Source of the DNA: Yoonia sp.
Lineage (GTDB): Bacteria; Pseudomonadota; Alphaproteobacteria; Rhodobacterales; Rhodobacteraceae
Direction: 5' to 3'
Length of the DNA stretch: 64,000 bases
NCBI GenBank assembly: GCA_023263855.1
Contig: JALQUF010000004.1
Span: 1-64,000, forward strand
Below, one piece after another: positions 36,139 through 44,845 of the stretch; within the stretch, counting starts at the first letter, position 1; each line of letters starts with the position of its first letter. The notes below the pieces were generated by a model. It made no database searches. It was not told the DNA's origin and saw nothing but the letters and a program-made list of their open reading frames with translations. A program made the position numbers and the translations under genes.

Positions 36139-37862
36139 TCATCATCCACTTCGGGGAGCGCGTCTTGGAGCGCATCCTGCTCTTTTTCGGCCTCGGTCCT
36201 GATTTCAGTGATCTTTGCCTTCGGAAAGGCCGCAATCACTGCTTTTACCAGCGGGTGGTTCTGCGCCTCTTGCAGCAGTGCGTTTTCGGCAGCGTCCCGT
36301 GTTTCGGCGATTGTCGGGCCGCCACCTTCGGCGACGCTGATCGCCCAACGGTTCCCTGTCCAGGCTTGCAATCGCGCACCGAGCCTGCCGACAAGATCGC
36401 GCGCGGCATCCGGTGTCGGGTTCACTTCAATGCGGCCGGGTTGATAGCTGACAAGGCGCAGGCCTGTTTCAACCTCGACCAGCAGTTTTACATCGCGGTG
36501 GGTGCGGATCAGCTCAACTACATCCTCAAACCGGGCATAATGGTGCAACGCATCGGTTTGCAGGGCAACGGCGGTTTGCGCGCCAGAGGCCGATGGCCCA
36601 CTTGGGCCAGTGTGTGTTGGTGCGGGGGTGCTGGACATCGCATTTGTGCTGCCCCCCTGCGGGGCGGGTCTGCCACCGGACGGCCCGCCGCCGGGTGGCG
36701 GGGTCGCATCTTGCAGCTTGCGTACCAATTCTTCCGGGCTTGGCAGATCGGCCACATGCGTGAGCCGGATCACGGCCATTTCGGCGGCCATCATTGCATT
36801 GGGCGCCATCGCGACTTCTTCCAGTGCCTTGAGCAGCATCTGCCACATCCGCGACATCACCCGCATCGGCAATTCCGCCGCCATCGCCTGCCCGCGCGAA
36901 CGTTCATCGGGGCCAATGGTGGGGTCTTCTGCGGCCTCTGGCGTGATCTTGATAACGCTGATCCAATGGCAAACCTCGGCCAGATCACGCAAGACAGCCA
37001 TGGGGTCAGCGCCATCGGCGTATTGCCCCGAAAGCTCGGTCAGGGCTGCTGCGGCCTCACCACGCAGGATCATGTCAAAGAGATCAAGCACACGCCCACG
37101 GTCGGCAAGGCCCAGCATAGCGCGCACCTGATCAGCGGTGGTTTCACCCGCACCGTGGCTGATCGCCTGATCCAGCAAAGATTGTGCATCGCGTGCCGAA
37201 CCTTCGGCGGCGCGGGTGATCAGGGCAAGCGCCTCATCCGTGATCTCGGCGCCTTCGGCATTCGCAATTTTGCGCAGCAGCGCGATCTGGGTTTCCGGCT
37301 CGATCCGGCGTAAATCAAAGCGCTGGCAACGGGATAAAACTGTGACCGGCACCTGCCGGATTTCCGTGGTCGCAAAGATGAATTTGACGTGCTCGGGTGG
37401 CTCTTCAAGCGTTTTCAACAACGCGTTAAAAGCGTTCTTGGAGAGCATGTGCACTTCGTCAATGATGTAGATCTTAAACCGCGCCGAGGCCGCGCGGTAA
37501 TGCACGCTGTCGATAATCTCACGTATGTCGCCCACGCCGGTCCGCGAAGCGGCGTCCATTTCCATAACATCCACATGGCGGCCTTCCATGATAGCCACGC
37601 AGTGTTCGCATTGACCGCAAGGTTCTGTAGTGGGTCCTCCGGTACCATCGGGGCCAATGCAGTTCATGCCTTTGGCAATAATGCGGGCCGTCGTTGTCTT
37701 GCCGGTGCCGCGGATACCCGTCATGATAAAGGCCTGTGCGATCCGGTCTGCCGCAAAGGCGTTCTTGAGCGTGCGCACCATCGCGTCCTGCCCAACCATA
37801 TCGGCGAAGGTTTCGGGCCGGTATTTGCGGGCAAGCACTTGGTATTGAGGCTGATCGGTCAT
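36114..37862 (-). CDS. dnaX: DNA polymerase III subunits gamma/tau
   Basis: YQVLARKYRPETFADMVGQDAMVRTLKNAF, GIRGTGKTTTARI, zinc-binding CGQCEHC. Confidence 0.96.
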   Translation of the reverse strand: MTDQPQYQVLARKYRPETFADMVGQDAMVRTLKNAFAADRIAQAFIMTGIRGTGKTTTARIIAKGMNCIGPDGTGGPTTEPCGQCEHCVAIMEGRHVDVMEMDAASRTGVGDIREIIDSVHYRAASARFKIYIIDEVHMLSKNAFNALLKTLEEPPEHVKFIFATTEIRQVPVTVLSRCQRFDLRRIEPETQIALLRKIANAEGAEITDEALALITRAAEGSARDAQSLLDQAISHGAGETTADQVRAMLGLADRGRVLDLFDMILRGEAAAALTELSGQYADGADPMAVLRDLAEVCHWISVIKITPEAAEDPTIGPDERSRGQAMAAELPMRVMSRMWQMLLKALEEVAMAPNAMMAAEMAVIRLTHVADLPSPEELVRKLQDATPPPGGGPSGGRPAPQGGSTNAMSSTPAPTHTGPSGPSASGAQTAVALQTDALHHYARFEDVVELIRTHRDVKLLVEVETGLRLVSYQPGRIEVNPTPDAARDLVGRLGARLQAWTGNRWAISVAEGGGPTIAETRDAAENALLQEAQNHPLVKAVIAAFPKAKITEIRTEAEKEQDALQDALPEVDDEWDPFDED

Positions 37863-37954
37863 GGCGGCCTTCGTTTTGGATTCGGGCGTTACGACAGAGT
37901 AAGCAGGTGATACGGGATGGTCCACAGCAATGCACGAGAACGGGGTTTCCAGAC

Positions 37955-38428
37955 ATGATCGCGTTTGCAATCTATCGCTTGCCCGTCAGTGCAGGAGAGT
38001 TGGCATTGTCGCCTATGCCGGGACGTACGCGCCACTATGGTACGGATTGGCAACATCTGTTGCAGTGGCGTCCCGATCTGGTTTTGACAATGACCACACA
38101 GGCTGAACTGGACCGGAAAGGTGCCGGAACGCTTGGGGCTGATCTTGCGCATGAGCGGATCGACTGGCTGCATTTGCCGGTCGCTGATTTCGGCACGCCA
38201 ACCGATCTTGATTGGCCGCGCGTGCGCGATCAGGTGCTGGGTGTTCTGGGCCGCAAGGGCCGCGTGCTGGTGCACTGTTTTGGCGGCTGCGGGCGGTCAG
38301 GAATGATGGCGCTTCGCCTGATGATTGCAGCAGGCGAGCCCCCGGACCAGGCCTTGGCGCGGTTGCGGGCCGCCCGCCCGTGTGCGGTAGAAACCGATGA
38401 TCAAATGCAATGGGCGTGTCAGGGGTAA
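37955..38428 (+). CDS. Cysteine-based (dual-specificity-like) protein phosphatase
   Basis: VLVHCFGGCGRSG active-site loop (CX5R). Confidence 0.8.
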   Translation: MIAFAIYRLPVSAGELALSPMPGRTRHYGTDWQHLLQWRPDLVLTMTTQAELDRKGAGTLGADLAHERIDWLHLPVADFGTPTDLDWPRVRDQVLGVLGRKGRVLVHCFGGCGRSGMMALRLMIAAGEPPDQALARLRAARPCAVETDDQMQWACQG

Positions 38429-38450
38429 GGTGGATCGTGATCCACCTTAC
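38425..38450. repeat. 26-bp palindromic repeat GTAAGGTGGATCGTGATCCACCTTAC, copy 2
   Basis: 25/26 identical to 28042-28067; overlaps the phosphatase stop codon. Confidence 0.75.
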
Positions 38451-38458
38451 AGCTGCTG

Positions 38459-39490
38459 CTACCTGTCTTTTTTCTTAATTGCCGAGCGATACATCTTGCC
38501 CAGTTTGCGGCTACGGTCGCGCGCTTGCGCAATGGTCTCGGTTGCTTGCTGGTTTTCGCGTTTCAGCTTTTTGAAGCGTTTAAGACGTTCCGGATCAACA
38601 ACTCCAGTGGCAATCGCAGCCTGCACCGCGCATCCGGGTTCGGTTTCATGCTCGCAGTCACGAAATTTGCACCGCGCGGCCAGTTCTGAAATCTCGGGGA
38701 AGGTCGCATCAATGCCATAAGCCACTTCTGCAACGCCAAGCCCGCGCATACCGGGTGTGTCGATCAGCCAGCCACCGCTGCCCATCTGGTGCAAGGACCG
38801 CCCCGTGGTCGTGTGGCGACCGCGCGCATCATCTTCACGAATAGCTTGCGTGGCCGCGTCTCCACCGGTCAGCGCGTTTGCAATGGTCGTCTTGCCAACA
38901 CCAGATGACCCGGCCAGCGCGACCGTTTGCCCTTTGCCGCACCAAGGGGCAAGCAAGGCAGTCACATCATCATGCTTGGCGTCCATGGCGATGACTTCAA
39001 GGTTGCGCCCCAGCGCACGCGCCTGATCAATATACGCATCGGGATCATCGGTTTGATCGGCCTTCGTCAGCACAATGACCGGTGTAATCATCGCGTCATG
39101 GGCCAAGGCCAGGTATCGTTCCAGCCGGGCTGGATTGAAATCATTGTTGCATGATGAGGTGATGAAAAGCGTATCAAGATTGGCAGCAATCAGTTGCTTT
39201 TCGCCGGTATGGTATTCGGTCCCGCGTGTCAGTTCGGTTTGCCGGTCAAGCACCCGGACCAGGCGATGTTGCGCAACGGCGCAAAGCACCCAGTCCCCCA
39301 CGCCGACCGCAGCCGTCGTAATGCCGGGGTCGAGGGTAAGCTCCAACGGGCCGATTTCAGAGAACCCGACAACGCGGTCACGGTGGACGGTGGCGATGCG
39401 GGCAGGGGTGAGGGTGTCCAGCTCTTCAATTTCGAGCTGGGACATATAAAAAGGCGACCAACCAAGGGCGGCGCGTGTCAAATCTGTCAA
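38459..39490 (-). CDS. rsgA: Ribosome small subunit-dependent GTPase A
   Basis: GSSGVGKTTIANAL, DTPGMRGLG, C-terminal CKFRDCEHETEPGCAV zinc motif. Confidence 0.94.
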   Translation of the reverse strand: MTDLTRAALGWSPFYMSQLEIEELDTLTPARIATVHRDRVVGFSEIGPLELTLDPGITTAAVGVGDWVLCAVAQHRLVRVLDRQTELTRGTEYHTGEKQLIAANLDTLFITSSCNNDFNPARLERYLALAHDAMITPVIVLTKADQTDDPDAYIDQARALGRNLEVIAMDAKHDDVTALLAPWCGKGQTVALAGSSGVGKTTIANALTGGDAATQAIREDDARGRHTTTGRSLHQMGSGGWLIDTPGMRGLGVAEVAYGIDATFPEISELAARCKFRDCEHETEPGCAVQAAIATGVVDPERLKRFKKLKRENQQATETIAQARDRSRKLGKMYRSAIKKKDR

Positions 39491-39668
39491 GGATTTGTCC
39501 TCGTCAAAGGGGCAGGTATCGCTGGCGATGATGCATCAGCGCGAACCGGACGAGAGGGCGGAAATAGCTTCAGCGCACCCAAGCCGGGAGGGCGTTTGTT
39601 GTGACAATCATAAACATCCCCCTTTGCTGGATGATTTCCAAACGCTGCGATTTGCCGTGCAAATCAAA

Positions 39669-39767
39669 GGTGAGAGGCTGACAACGACCCAAGCGGGGCT
39701 CGTTATGGCTGCTTCCTTCCGGACCTGACCAGGTTGGCGAGGCGCTCGCCCGCGCCAACCTCTCACC
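39669..39767 (-). ncRNA. ffs: Signal recognition particle RNA, small bacterial type (4.5S-like)
   Basis: Minus strand contains GGTCAGGTCCGGAAGGAAGCAGCC apical motif; ends pair (GGTGAGAGG/CCTCTCACC). Confidence 0.93.
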
Positions 39768-39771
39768 CGGT

Positions 39772-39800
39772 GATATAGGCTGAGTCTGCCGTCTTCGCAA
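39772..39800 (-). promoter_or_regulatory. Sigma70-type promoter candidate for ffs
   Basis: Minus strand TTGCGA-N17-TATATC, placing +1 at about the 5' end of the SRP RNA. Confidence 0.55.
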
Positions 39801-39804
39801 GATG

Positions 39805-41652
39805 TCAGAAATCAATCCGATACTGCGCGAACCCATCTTTTCCGGGGCCAATGTAGCGGATCGGATCTGTCAGGTGGTTCCGTGCTTGTGGCGCGCTGGA
39901 AAAAATAGCCGCTGTCTTTGGAATCGGGGTAAAGGACCATGTAGGCTGCACTGAAGCGGCAAACCGACCTGTGTTTTTAAGGTACGCCTTCAAGTGATCC
40001 CGCACAGAGTGAGGCGAAGTGAAAAGAATGTCTTTTTCTTCTATGGCAGGAAAGCCACCGCCGCCTTTTGCGCGAAAGCTGTTCGCAGCCACGATGAAAG
40101 TATCCGTGTCGCTGATACGACGGCCCTGAAAAGCCAGCTTCACAATGCGCCGGGCGTTCGAATCAATCTCTCTGCCATCTACGTCAAACCGGGCAGGCTG
40201 TGTCAGGTCGACCTGATAGGTCAGACCAAAGATCATGTCGCAATTATAATTCACGCTATCGGCGTTGATCAGCGGTTGATCCTTCTGTCCGGGGTGTACC
40301 TGGTTGTAATGCGCTGCTGCGCGTTCCAGCCACAGCCTGATTTGTTTGCCGCTGCGCCGGATCGCACAACATTTGTCTGCAAACGGAAAGATCGCGGCCA
40401 CATCGCGCAGGGTGATGGGGCCAGGCGGAATGTTGATGTAGTGCCCAACACCACTACGCCCACCCGACCGATAGGATGATGTTGCCGCGAGAATGGGCAG
40501 GGCTGCATGCTCTGTCCCTGCAAGGGATGCTTTCAGCGCATCTTGCATTGCGCGGGCCAGCACGTCTTGGCTGAGATCAGGTATCACTGTGGCAAAGTAG
40601 CTGAAAATTGGGGCGCCCGTTCTTGCAATGGGCGTCCGAATTTCACGCAGCGTTGCCGCTTGCGGTTTGGCCGCAATCGTGCGCAGCTTCTGGTGCAGGA
40701 CGCTTTCGGGGCGGTCTAGCGTATCCGGGTGCTCCAATCGGGCCATGCTGTCCGTGATTGCCCAGATGCTGCCGCTCCATTGTAAATCGAATTCGATCAG
40801 ACCAAGCGCTTTGCCACAAAATGCGGCCATGACCGCAGGTTTCCCGTGCAGGTGGCCGTGCCTATGGTCAGTCGACGGCACATGCGCACGGGGGAAAGCG
40901 TCATGTGTATGCCCCAAGAGCAGGCCATCTATGCCGTCAATTGCGGCAAGCGGTAGTGCGGCGTTTTCCATGCGGGGGCTATGCTCTGCTGCACCGATCC
41001 CCGAATGACAAAGGGCAACGATCAGATCCGCTCCGGCGGCGCGCATTTTCGGGAGCACGTTCTGCGCAGCCGTGACCATGTCTTCGACACGAACGGTCCC
41101 ATCACGGCCCAGTTCCCCCCAGTCTGCGATCTGGGGCGGGCCAAAGCCGGTGATCCCGATTTTGATTGGGCGTGATACCCCGTCGTTGCAGCAGATTGTG
41201 CGCTTGATCACGGTAAACGGCGCAGCCAGCGTGGGGCCATCGCGGCAAGCGATATTCGCGCTGACCACCGGAAAGGTGGCTTTTGATAGCGTGTTGCGCA
41301 GAAAGTCTATGCCGTAGTCAAATTCGTGGTTTCCCAAGGTCATGGCATCATAGTGCAGCAGGTTCAGCGCAGCGATCATGGGATGTGTTTCGTAGGCGCC
41401 TGCCCGCGAGGCCAGGTGGTCTGCCAGTGGGTTGCCTTGAATTAGGTCGCCATTGTCGCACAATAGAGTGGTAACGCTGTCGTCGTCTCGCAGTGCTGCA
41501 ATGCGATCAGCCAGACCGATCAGGCCTATACTGCGGTCAGTGCGGTCTGCAAAATAATCGTAGTCAAGCAACTGCATGTGCAGGTCGGTCGTTGCCAGCA
41601 CACGCAGCCTGCCTGTCGGGCTGTTGCCATTGGATGAATTGATCGTCGTCAT
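39805..41652 (-). CDS. cpdB: Bifunctional 2',3'-cyclic-nucleotide 2'-phosphodiesterase/3'-nucleotidase-like protein
   Basis: TTDLHMQLLDYDYF, CDNGDLIQGNPLADHLA, LGNHEFDYG, LLGHTHDAFP metallophosphoesterase motifs. Confidence 0.88.
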   Translation of the reverse strand: MTTINSSNGNSPTGRLRVLATTDLHMQLLDYDYFADRTDRSIGLIGLADRIAALRDDDSVTTLLCDNGDLIQGNPLADHLASRAGAYETHPMIAALNLLHYDAMTLGNHEFDYGIDFLRNTLSKATFPVVSANIACRDGPTLAAPFTVIKRTICCNDGVSRPIKIGITGFGPPQIADWGELGRDGTVRVEDMVTAAQNVLPKMRAAGADLIVALCHSGIGAAEHSPRMENAALPLAAIDGIDGLLLGHTHDAFPRAHVPSTDHRHGHLHGKPAVMAAFCGKALGLIEFDLQWSGSIWAITDSMARLEHPDTLDRPESVLHQKLRTIAAKPQAATLREIRTPIARTGAPIFSYFATVIPDLSQDVLARAMQDALKASLAGTEHAALPILAATSSYRSGGRSGVGHYINIPPGPITLRDVAAIFPFADKCCAIRRSGKQIRLWLERAAAHYNQVHPGQKDQPLINADSVNYNCDMIFGLTYQVDLTQPARFDVDGREIDSNARRIVKLAFQGRRISDTDTFIVAANSFRAKGGGGFPAIEEKDILFTSPHSVRDHLKAYLKNTGRFAASVQPTWSFTPIPKTAAIFSSAPQARNHLTDPIRYIGPGKDGFAQYRIDF

Positions 41653-41741
41653 GGCGCAACCTTAACGTGAAAATTGGTCGGCGCCATGCTATCGTGTCGG
41701 AAAAAATTGCACTTGCGCAAACCGCGTGGCATCTCGGCCAG

Positions 41742-42689
41742 ATGAAAATTGCAGAGACAGTGACGTTTGGCGGGTCGGGGCTTGATCGTGCAGCCGAAAT
41801 GCGGGGCGAGGCCGACAGCCTGCGGGTGCAGGACAATGCCCGCACTATTTTATTGTGGCGTGGCAAGCCGATGATTTTAAATGATGAAGTGGCGCGCTTG
41901 CCAATGGCGCATCCTATTATGGACGACGCAGCACCCGCGATGATTTTTCTGGGCCGCGAGGACGGTGCACCAGTGTTTGCCGCTGATCTGTCGCAGTGGG
42001 AGCCGGAAGGTCTGGATACCGACACACTGAACAGTTTTCTTGACCCGTCTGAGCAACGCCACCCCGCCATGCCACAGGCCGCGTTTGCGGAACTGCGTGC
42101 GGTCATGACGCGCCTGTCCCCGCGCGATGCCGAGCTCGCGGCGATGGCGAAGGCCATCATGGGGTGGCACCGGTCGCATCGGTTTTGCGCGCGCTGCGGT
42201 GCTGAAAGCGAAATGGCGCTGGGCGGCTGGCAACGCAACTGTGCGGCTTGCGGCGGCCATCATTTCCCAAGGACCGACCCGGTTGTGATCATGCTGATCA
42301 CCCATGGCAATGCGGTGCTTGTCGGGCGTTCACCGGGGTGGCCCGAGGGGATGTATTCACTTTTGGCAGGGTTTGTGGAGCCGGGTGAAACCATTGAAGC
42401 GGCCGTGCGCCGTGAAGTGTTTGAAGAAGCGGGCGTGCGGGTTGGCTCTGTGCGCTATCTGTCCAGCCAGCCCTGGCCGTTTCCGTCCTCGCTCATGTTC
42501 GGGTGTGCGGGTGATGCATTGAACACAGACCTTACGATTGATCCGGAAGAGATCGAAGACGCGATGTGGGTCACGCGCGAGGAAATGGCAGATGCTTTTG
42601 CCGGAAATCACCCCAAGTTGCTGCCCGCGCGCAAAGGGGCGATTGCACATTTCCTGCTTGAGGCATGGCTGTCGGACCGGTTGGATTAG
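41742..42689 (+). CDS. nudC: NADH/NAD-RNA pyrophosphatase (NUDIX)
   Basis: CARCGAE...CAACGGHHFPRTDPVVI zinc ribbon; NUDIX GFVEPGETIEAAVRREVFEEAGV. Confidence 0.93.
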   Translation: MKIAETVTFGGSGLDRAAEMRGEADSLRVQDNARTILLWRGKPMILNDEVARLPMAHPIMDDAAPAMIFLGREDGAPVFAADLSQWEPEGLDTDTLNSFLDPSEQRHPAMPQAAFAELRAVMTRLSPRDAELAAMAKAIMGWHRSHRFCARCGAESEMALGGWQRNCAACGGHHFPRTDPVVIMLITHGNAVLVGRSPGWPEGMYSLLAGFVEPGETIEAAVRREVFEEAGVRVGSVRYLSSQPWPFPSSLMFGCAGDALNTDLTIDPEEIEDAMWVTREEMADAFAGNHPKLLPARKGAIAHFLLEAWLSDRLD

Positions 42690-42708
42690 ACGTTAGGAAC
42701 AAGGACAG

Positions 42709-43173
42709 ATGAAGCTTAGCACGCGAGAAGATATCGAAGCGCCCATCAGCTATGTCTACGGACGGATCAGCGATTTTGCGCATTTCGAACGGCGGGCCAT
42801 GCGGCAAGGGATTGAGGTCAGCCGCCGCGCCGAAGGTGATGCCCGGGTTGGCACGATCTGGGATATCGCGTTCGCATTCCGTGGTCGCCCGCGCAAAGTG
42901 CAGGCGGAACTCACCAAGCTTGACCCTGATCAAGCGGTCGAAGTGGACAGCCAGTCAGATGGCCTGACCGCTAAAACGCAGATTGAGCTGATCGCGCTAT
43001 CCGCCACCCGCACACGTGTTCTTGTCTCATTTGATATGCGGGCCAAAACCATGACCGCACGGCTGCTGTTGCAGTCGCTCAAACTGGCAAAAGCCAAGAT
43101 CACGAAGCGGTTTAAGGCGCGTGTTTTGGACTACGCCGAAAACGTCGAGGACGACTATCGGCGTGGGCACTGA
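42709..43173 (+). CDS. SRPBCC-family protein
   Basis: MKLSTREDIEAPISYVYGRISDFAHFERRAMRQG; START-like length and pattern. Confidence 0.8.
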   Translation: MKLSTREDIEAPISYVYGRISDFAHFERRAMRQGIEVSRRAEGDARVGTIWDIAFAFRGRPRKVQAELTKLDPDQAVEVDSQSDGLTAKTQIELIALSATRTRVLVSFDMRAKTMTARLLLQSLKLAKAKITKRFKARVLDYAENVEDDYRRGH

Positions 43174-43193
43174 TACCGCGACCGGCGTTTGCC

Positions 43194-44048
43194 TCAGGCT
43201 TCAGCGTCAGTCGTCTCGTGCCGCCTTGCTGCGGCTGGGTATACGCCCATCACATGCAAATGGTCCGTAAAATACGCAAGCTCTTCAAGCGCCAGTTTGA
43301 CATTGGAATCGTCGGGATGGCCTTCGATCTCGGCGTAGAACTGGGTCGCCCTGAAATCACCGCCCACCATATAGCTTTCCAGTTTGGTCATGTTGATGCC
43401 GTTCGTCGCGAAACCGCCCATCGCCTTGTAAAGCGCGGCCGGAATGTTGCGGACACGAAAAACAAAGCTTGTCATCATGCCAGACGGCCCGCGGCGCGTA
43501 TAGTCGGGGTCACGGGCCATGATCAGAAAGCGCGTGGTGTTGCGTGCGTGGTCTTCGATATGACGGGCAATTACTTTCAGGCCATAGATATCCGCTGCCA
43601 GCTCTGATGCGAGTGCGGCAATGCTAGGGTCATCGCCAGAGGCCACTTCGCGGGCGGCGCGGGCGTTGTCGGAACTGGTGCGCGGGGTAATTGCATGTGC
43701 GCGCAGAAATTCGCCACACTGTGGCAGGATGACCGGATGGCCGTGCGCCTCTTTGATGTCTGAAAGCGCCGCTTCTTTCTTGCCGAGCAAATTGATGTGT
43801 ACCCGCACGAATGTCTCATCAATGATGTGCAGCCCACTTTCTGGCAAAAGCGAATGTACATCAGCAACCCGGCCATAGGTGGAATTTTCGACAGCGATCA
43901 TGCCAAGATCGGCTGACCCGTTGCGCACAGCTTCAATGGCGGCCTCAAACGTAGCACAGGGCAGGGGGGCGAAATCCGGGCGCGCGGTGACACAGGCCTC
44001 GTGGCCATAGGCCCCTAATTCACCCTGAAATGCGATTTTTTGCGACAT
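43194..44048 (-). CDS. pheA: Prephenate dehydratase
   Basis: KIAFQGELGAYGHEAC, ENSTYGRVADVH, TRFLIMARD, ACT domain FATNGINMTKLESYMVGG. Confidence 0.94.
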   Translation of the reverse strand: MSQKIAFQGELGAYGHEACVTARPDFAPLPCATFEAAIEAVRNGSADLGMIAVENSTYGRVADVHSLLPESGLHIIDETFVRVHINLLGKKEAALSDIKEAHGHPVILPQCGEFLRAHAITPRTSSDNARAAREVASGDDPSIAALASELAADIYGLKVIARHIEDHARNTTRFLIMARDPDYTRRGPSGMMTSFVFRVRNIPAALYKAMGGFATNGINMTKLESYMVGGDFRATQFYAEIEGHPDDSNVKLALEELAYFTDHLHVMGVYPAAARRHETTDAEA

Positions 44049-44169
44049 TGATGTGACCTCTGTGTTACCACCCGTCAAAAATGGGCATTTGGCCGCGGCA
44101 GTACACCTTGCAACCCGGTGTGGGAAGCGGATACATAGCTGGAAAATTTTGAACTGAATGGAACGCGAC

Positions 44170-44679
44170 ATGTTCGACACAATGACGACGACCAAAATCA
44201 TAGGTGGTCTTTGCAGCACTTTTCTTGTTTTCCTGCTGGGTGCTTGGCTGGCAGAAGAGGTTTACCATTCCGGCGGTCATGGCGACGAACAGGCCTATGT
44301 GATTGAGGTCGAAGAAGAAGGCGCAGAAGAAGAAGTCGTCGAAGAAGTGCCGTTCTCGGTCATCTTTGCCTCTGCAAGCGCTTCGGACGGTGAAGGCCTC
44401 TGGCGTGGATGCCGGTCTTGCCATGCGCTTGAATCCGGTCAGCACGGGACTGGTCCTGCACTTTACGGTGTCGTGAATCGCCCTGTGCAGTTCTATGATG
44501 ATTTCAACTACTCCGGCGCTTTGATCGAGGCCGCAGATGTTTGGACGCCTGAAAACCTCAATGCGTTCCTTGAAAACCCACGCGGCTATGCGCCGGGCAC
44601 AGCGATGAGCTATAACGGCATGCGCGATCCTGAAGACCGGGCGAACCTGATTGCCTATCTTGAGACCATCGGCGACTAA
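44170..44679 (+). CDS. Membrane-anchored cytochrome c (c552/CycM-like)
   Basis: N-terminal TM, CRSCH heme motif, acidic linker. Confidence 0.92.
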   Translation: MFDTMTTTKIIGGLCSTFLVFLLGAWLAEEVYHSGGHGDEQAYVIEVEEEGAEEEVVEEVPFSVIFASASASDGEGLWRGCRSCHALESGQHGTGPALYGVVNRPVQFYDDFNYSGALIEAADVWTPENLNAFLENPRGYAPGTAMSYNGMRDPEDRANLIAYLETIGD

Positions 44680-44701
44680 ACTGGCAGCGTTATCCAAAAT
44701 G

Positions 44702-44729
44702 AAAGGCCGTCCACTTGGGCGGCCTTTTT
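44702..44729 (+). terminator. Rho-independent terminator after cytochrome c gene
   Basis: AAAGGCCGTCCACTTGGGCGGCCTTTTT. Confidence 0.85.
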
Positions 44730-44845
44730 GTTTGTATGTTTCAGTTGGTTCACCGGATGATCACGTAAACTCAACTTGAATGTTTGCCAAACAGAACATT
44801 TACTTCATTTAGTGCAAAGACAACGTCCCTCACTTGGAGATACTG

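Noticed and set aside
36048-37313. 421-aa plus-strand ORF antisense to dnaX
   Set aside because: Same shadow effect; dnaX motifs are unambiguous on the minus strand
39495-39728. ORF overlapping the SRP RNA
   Set aside because: Covers the conserved ffs apical loop on the opposite strand; no coding signature
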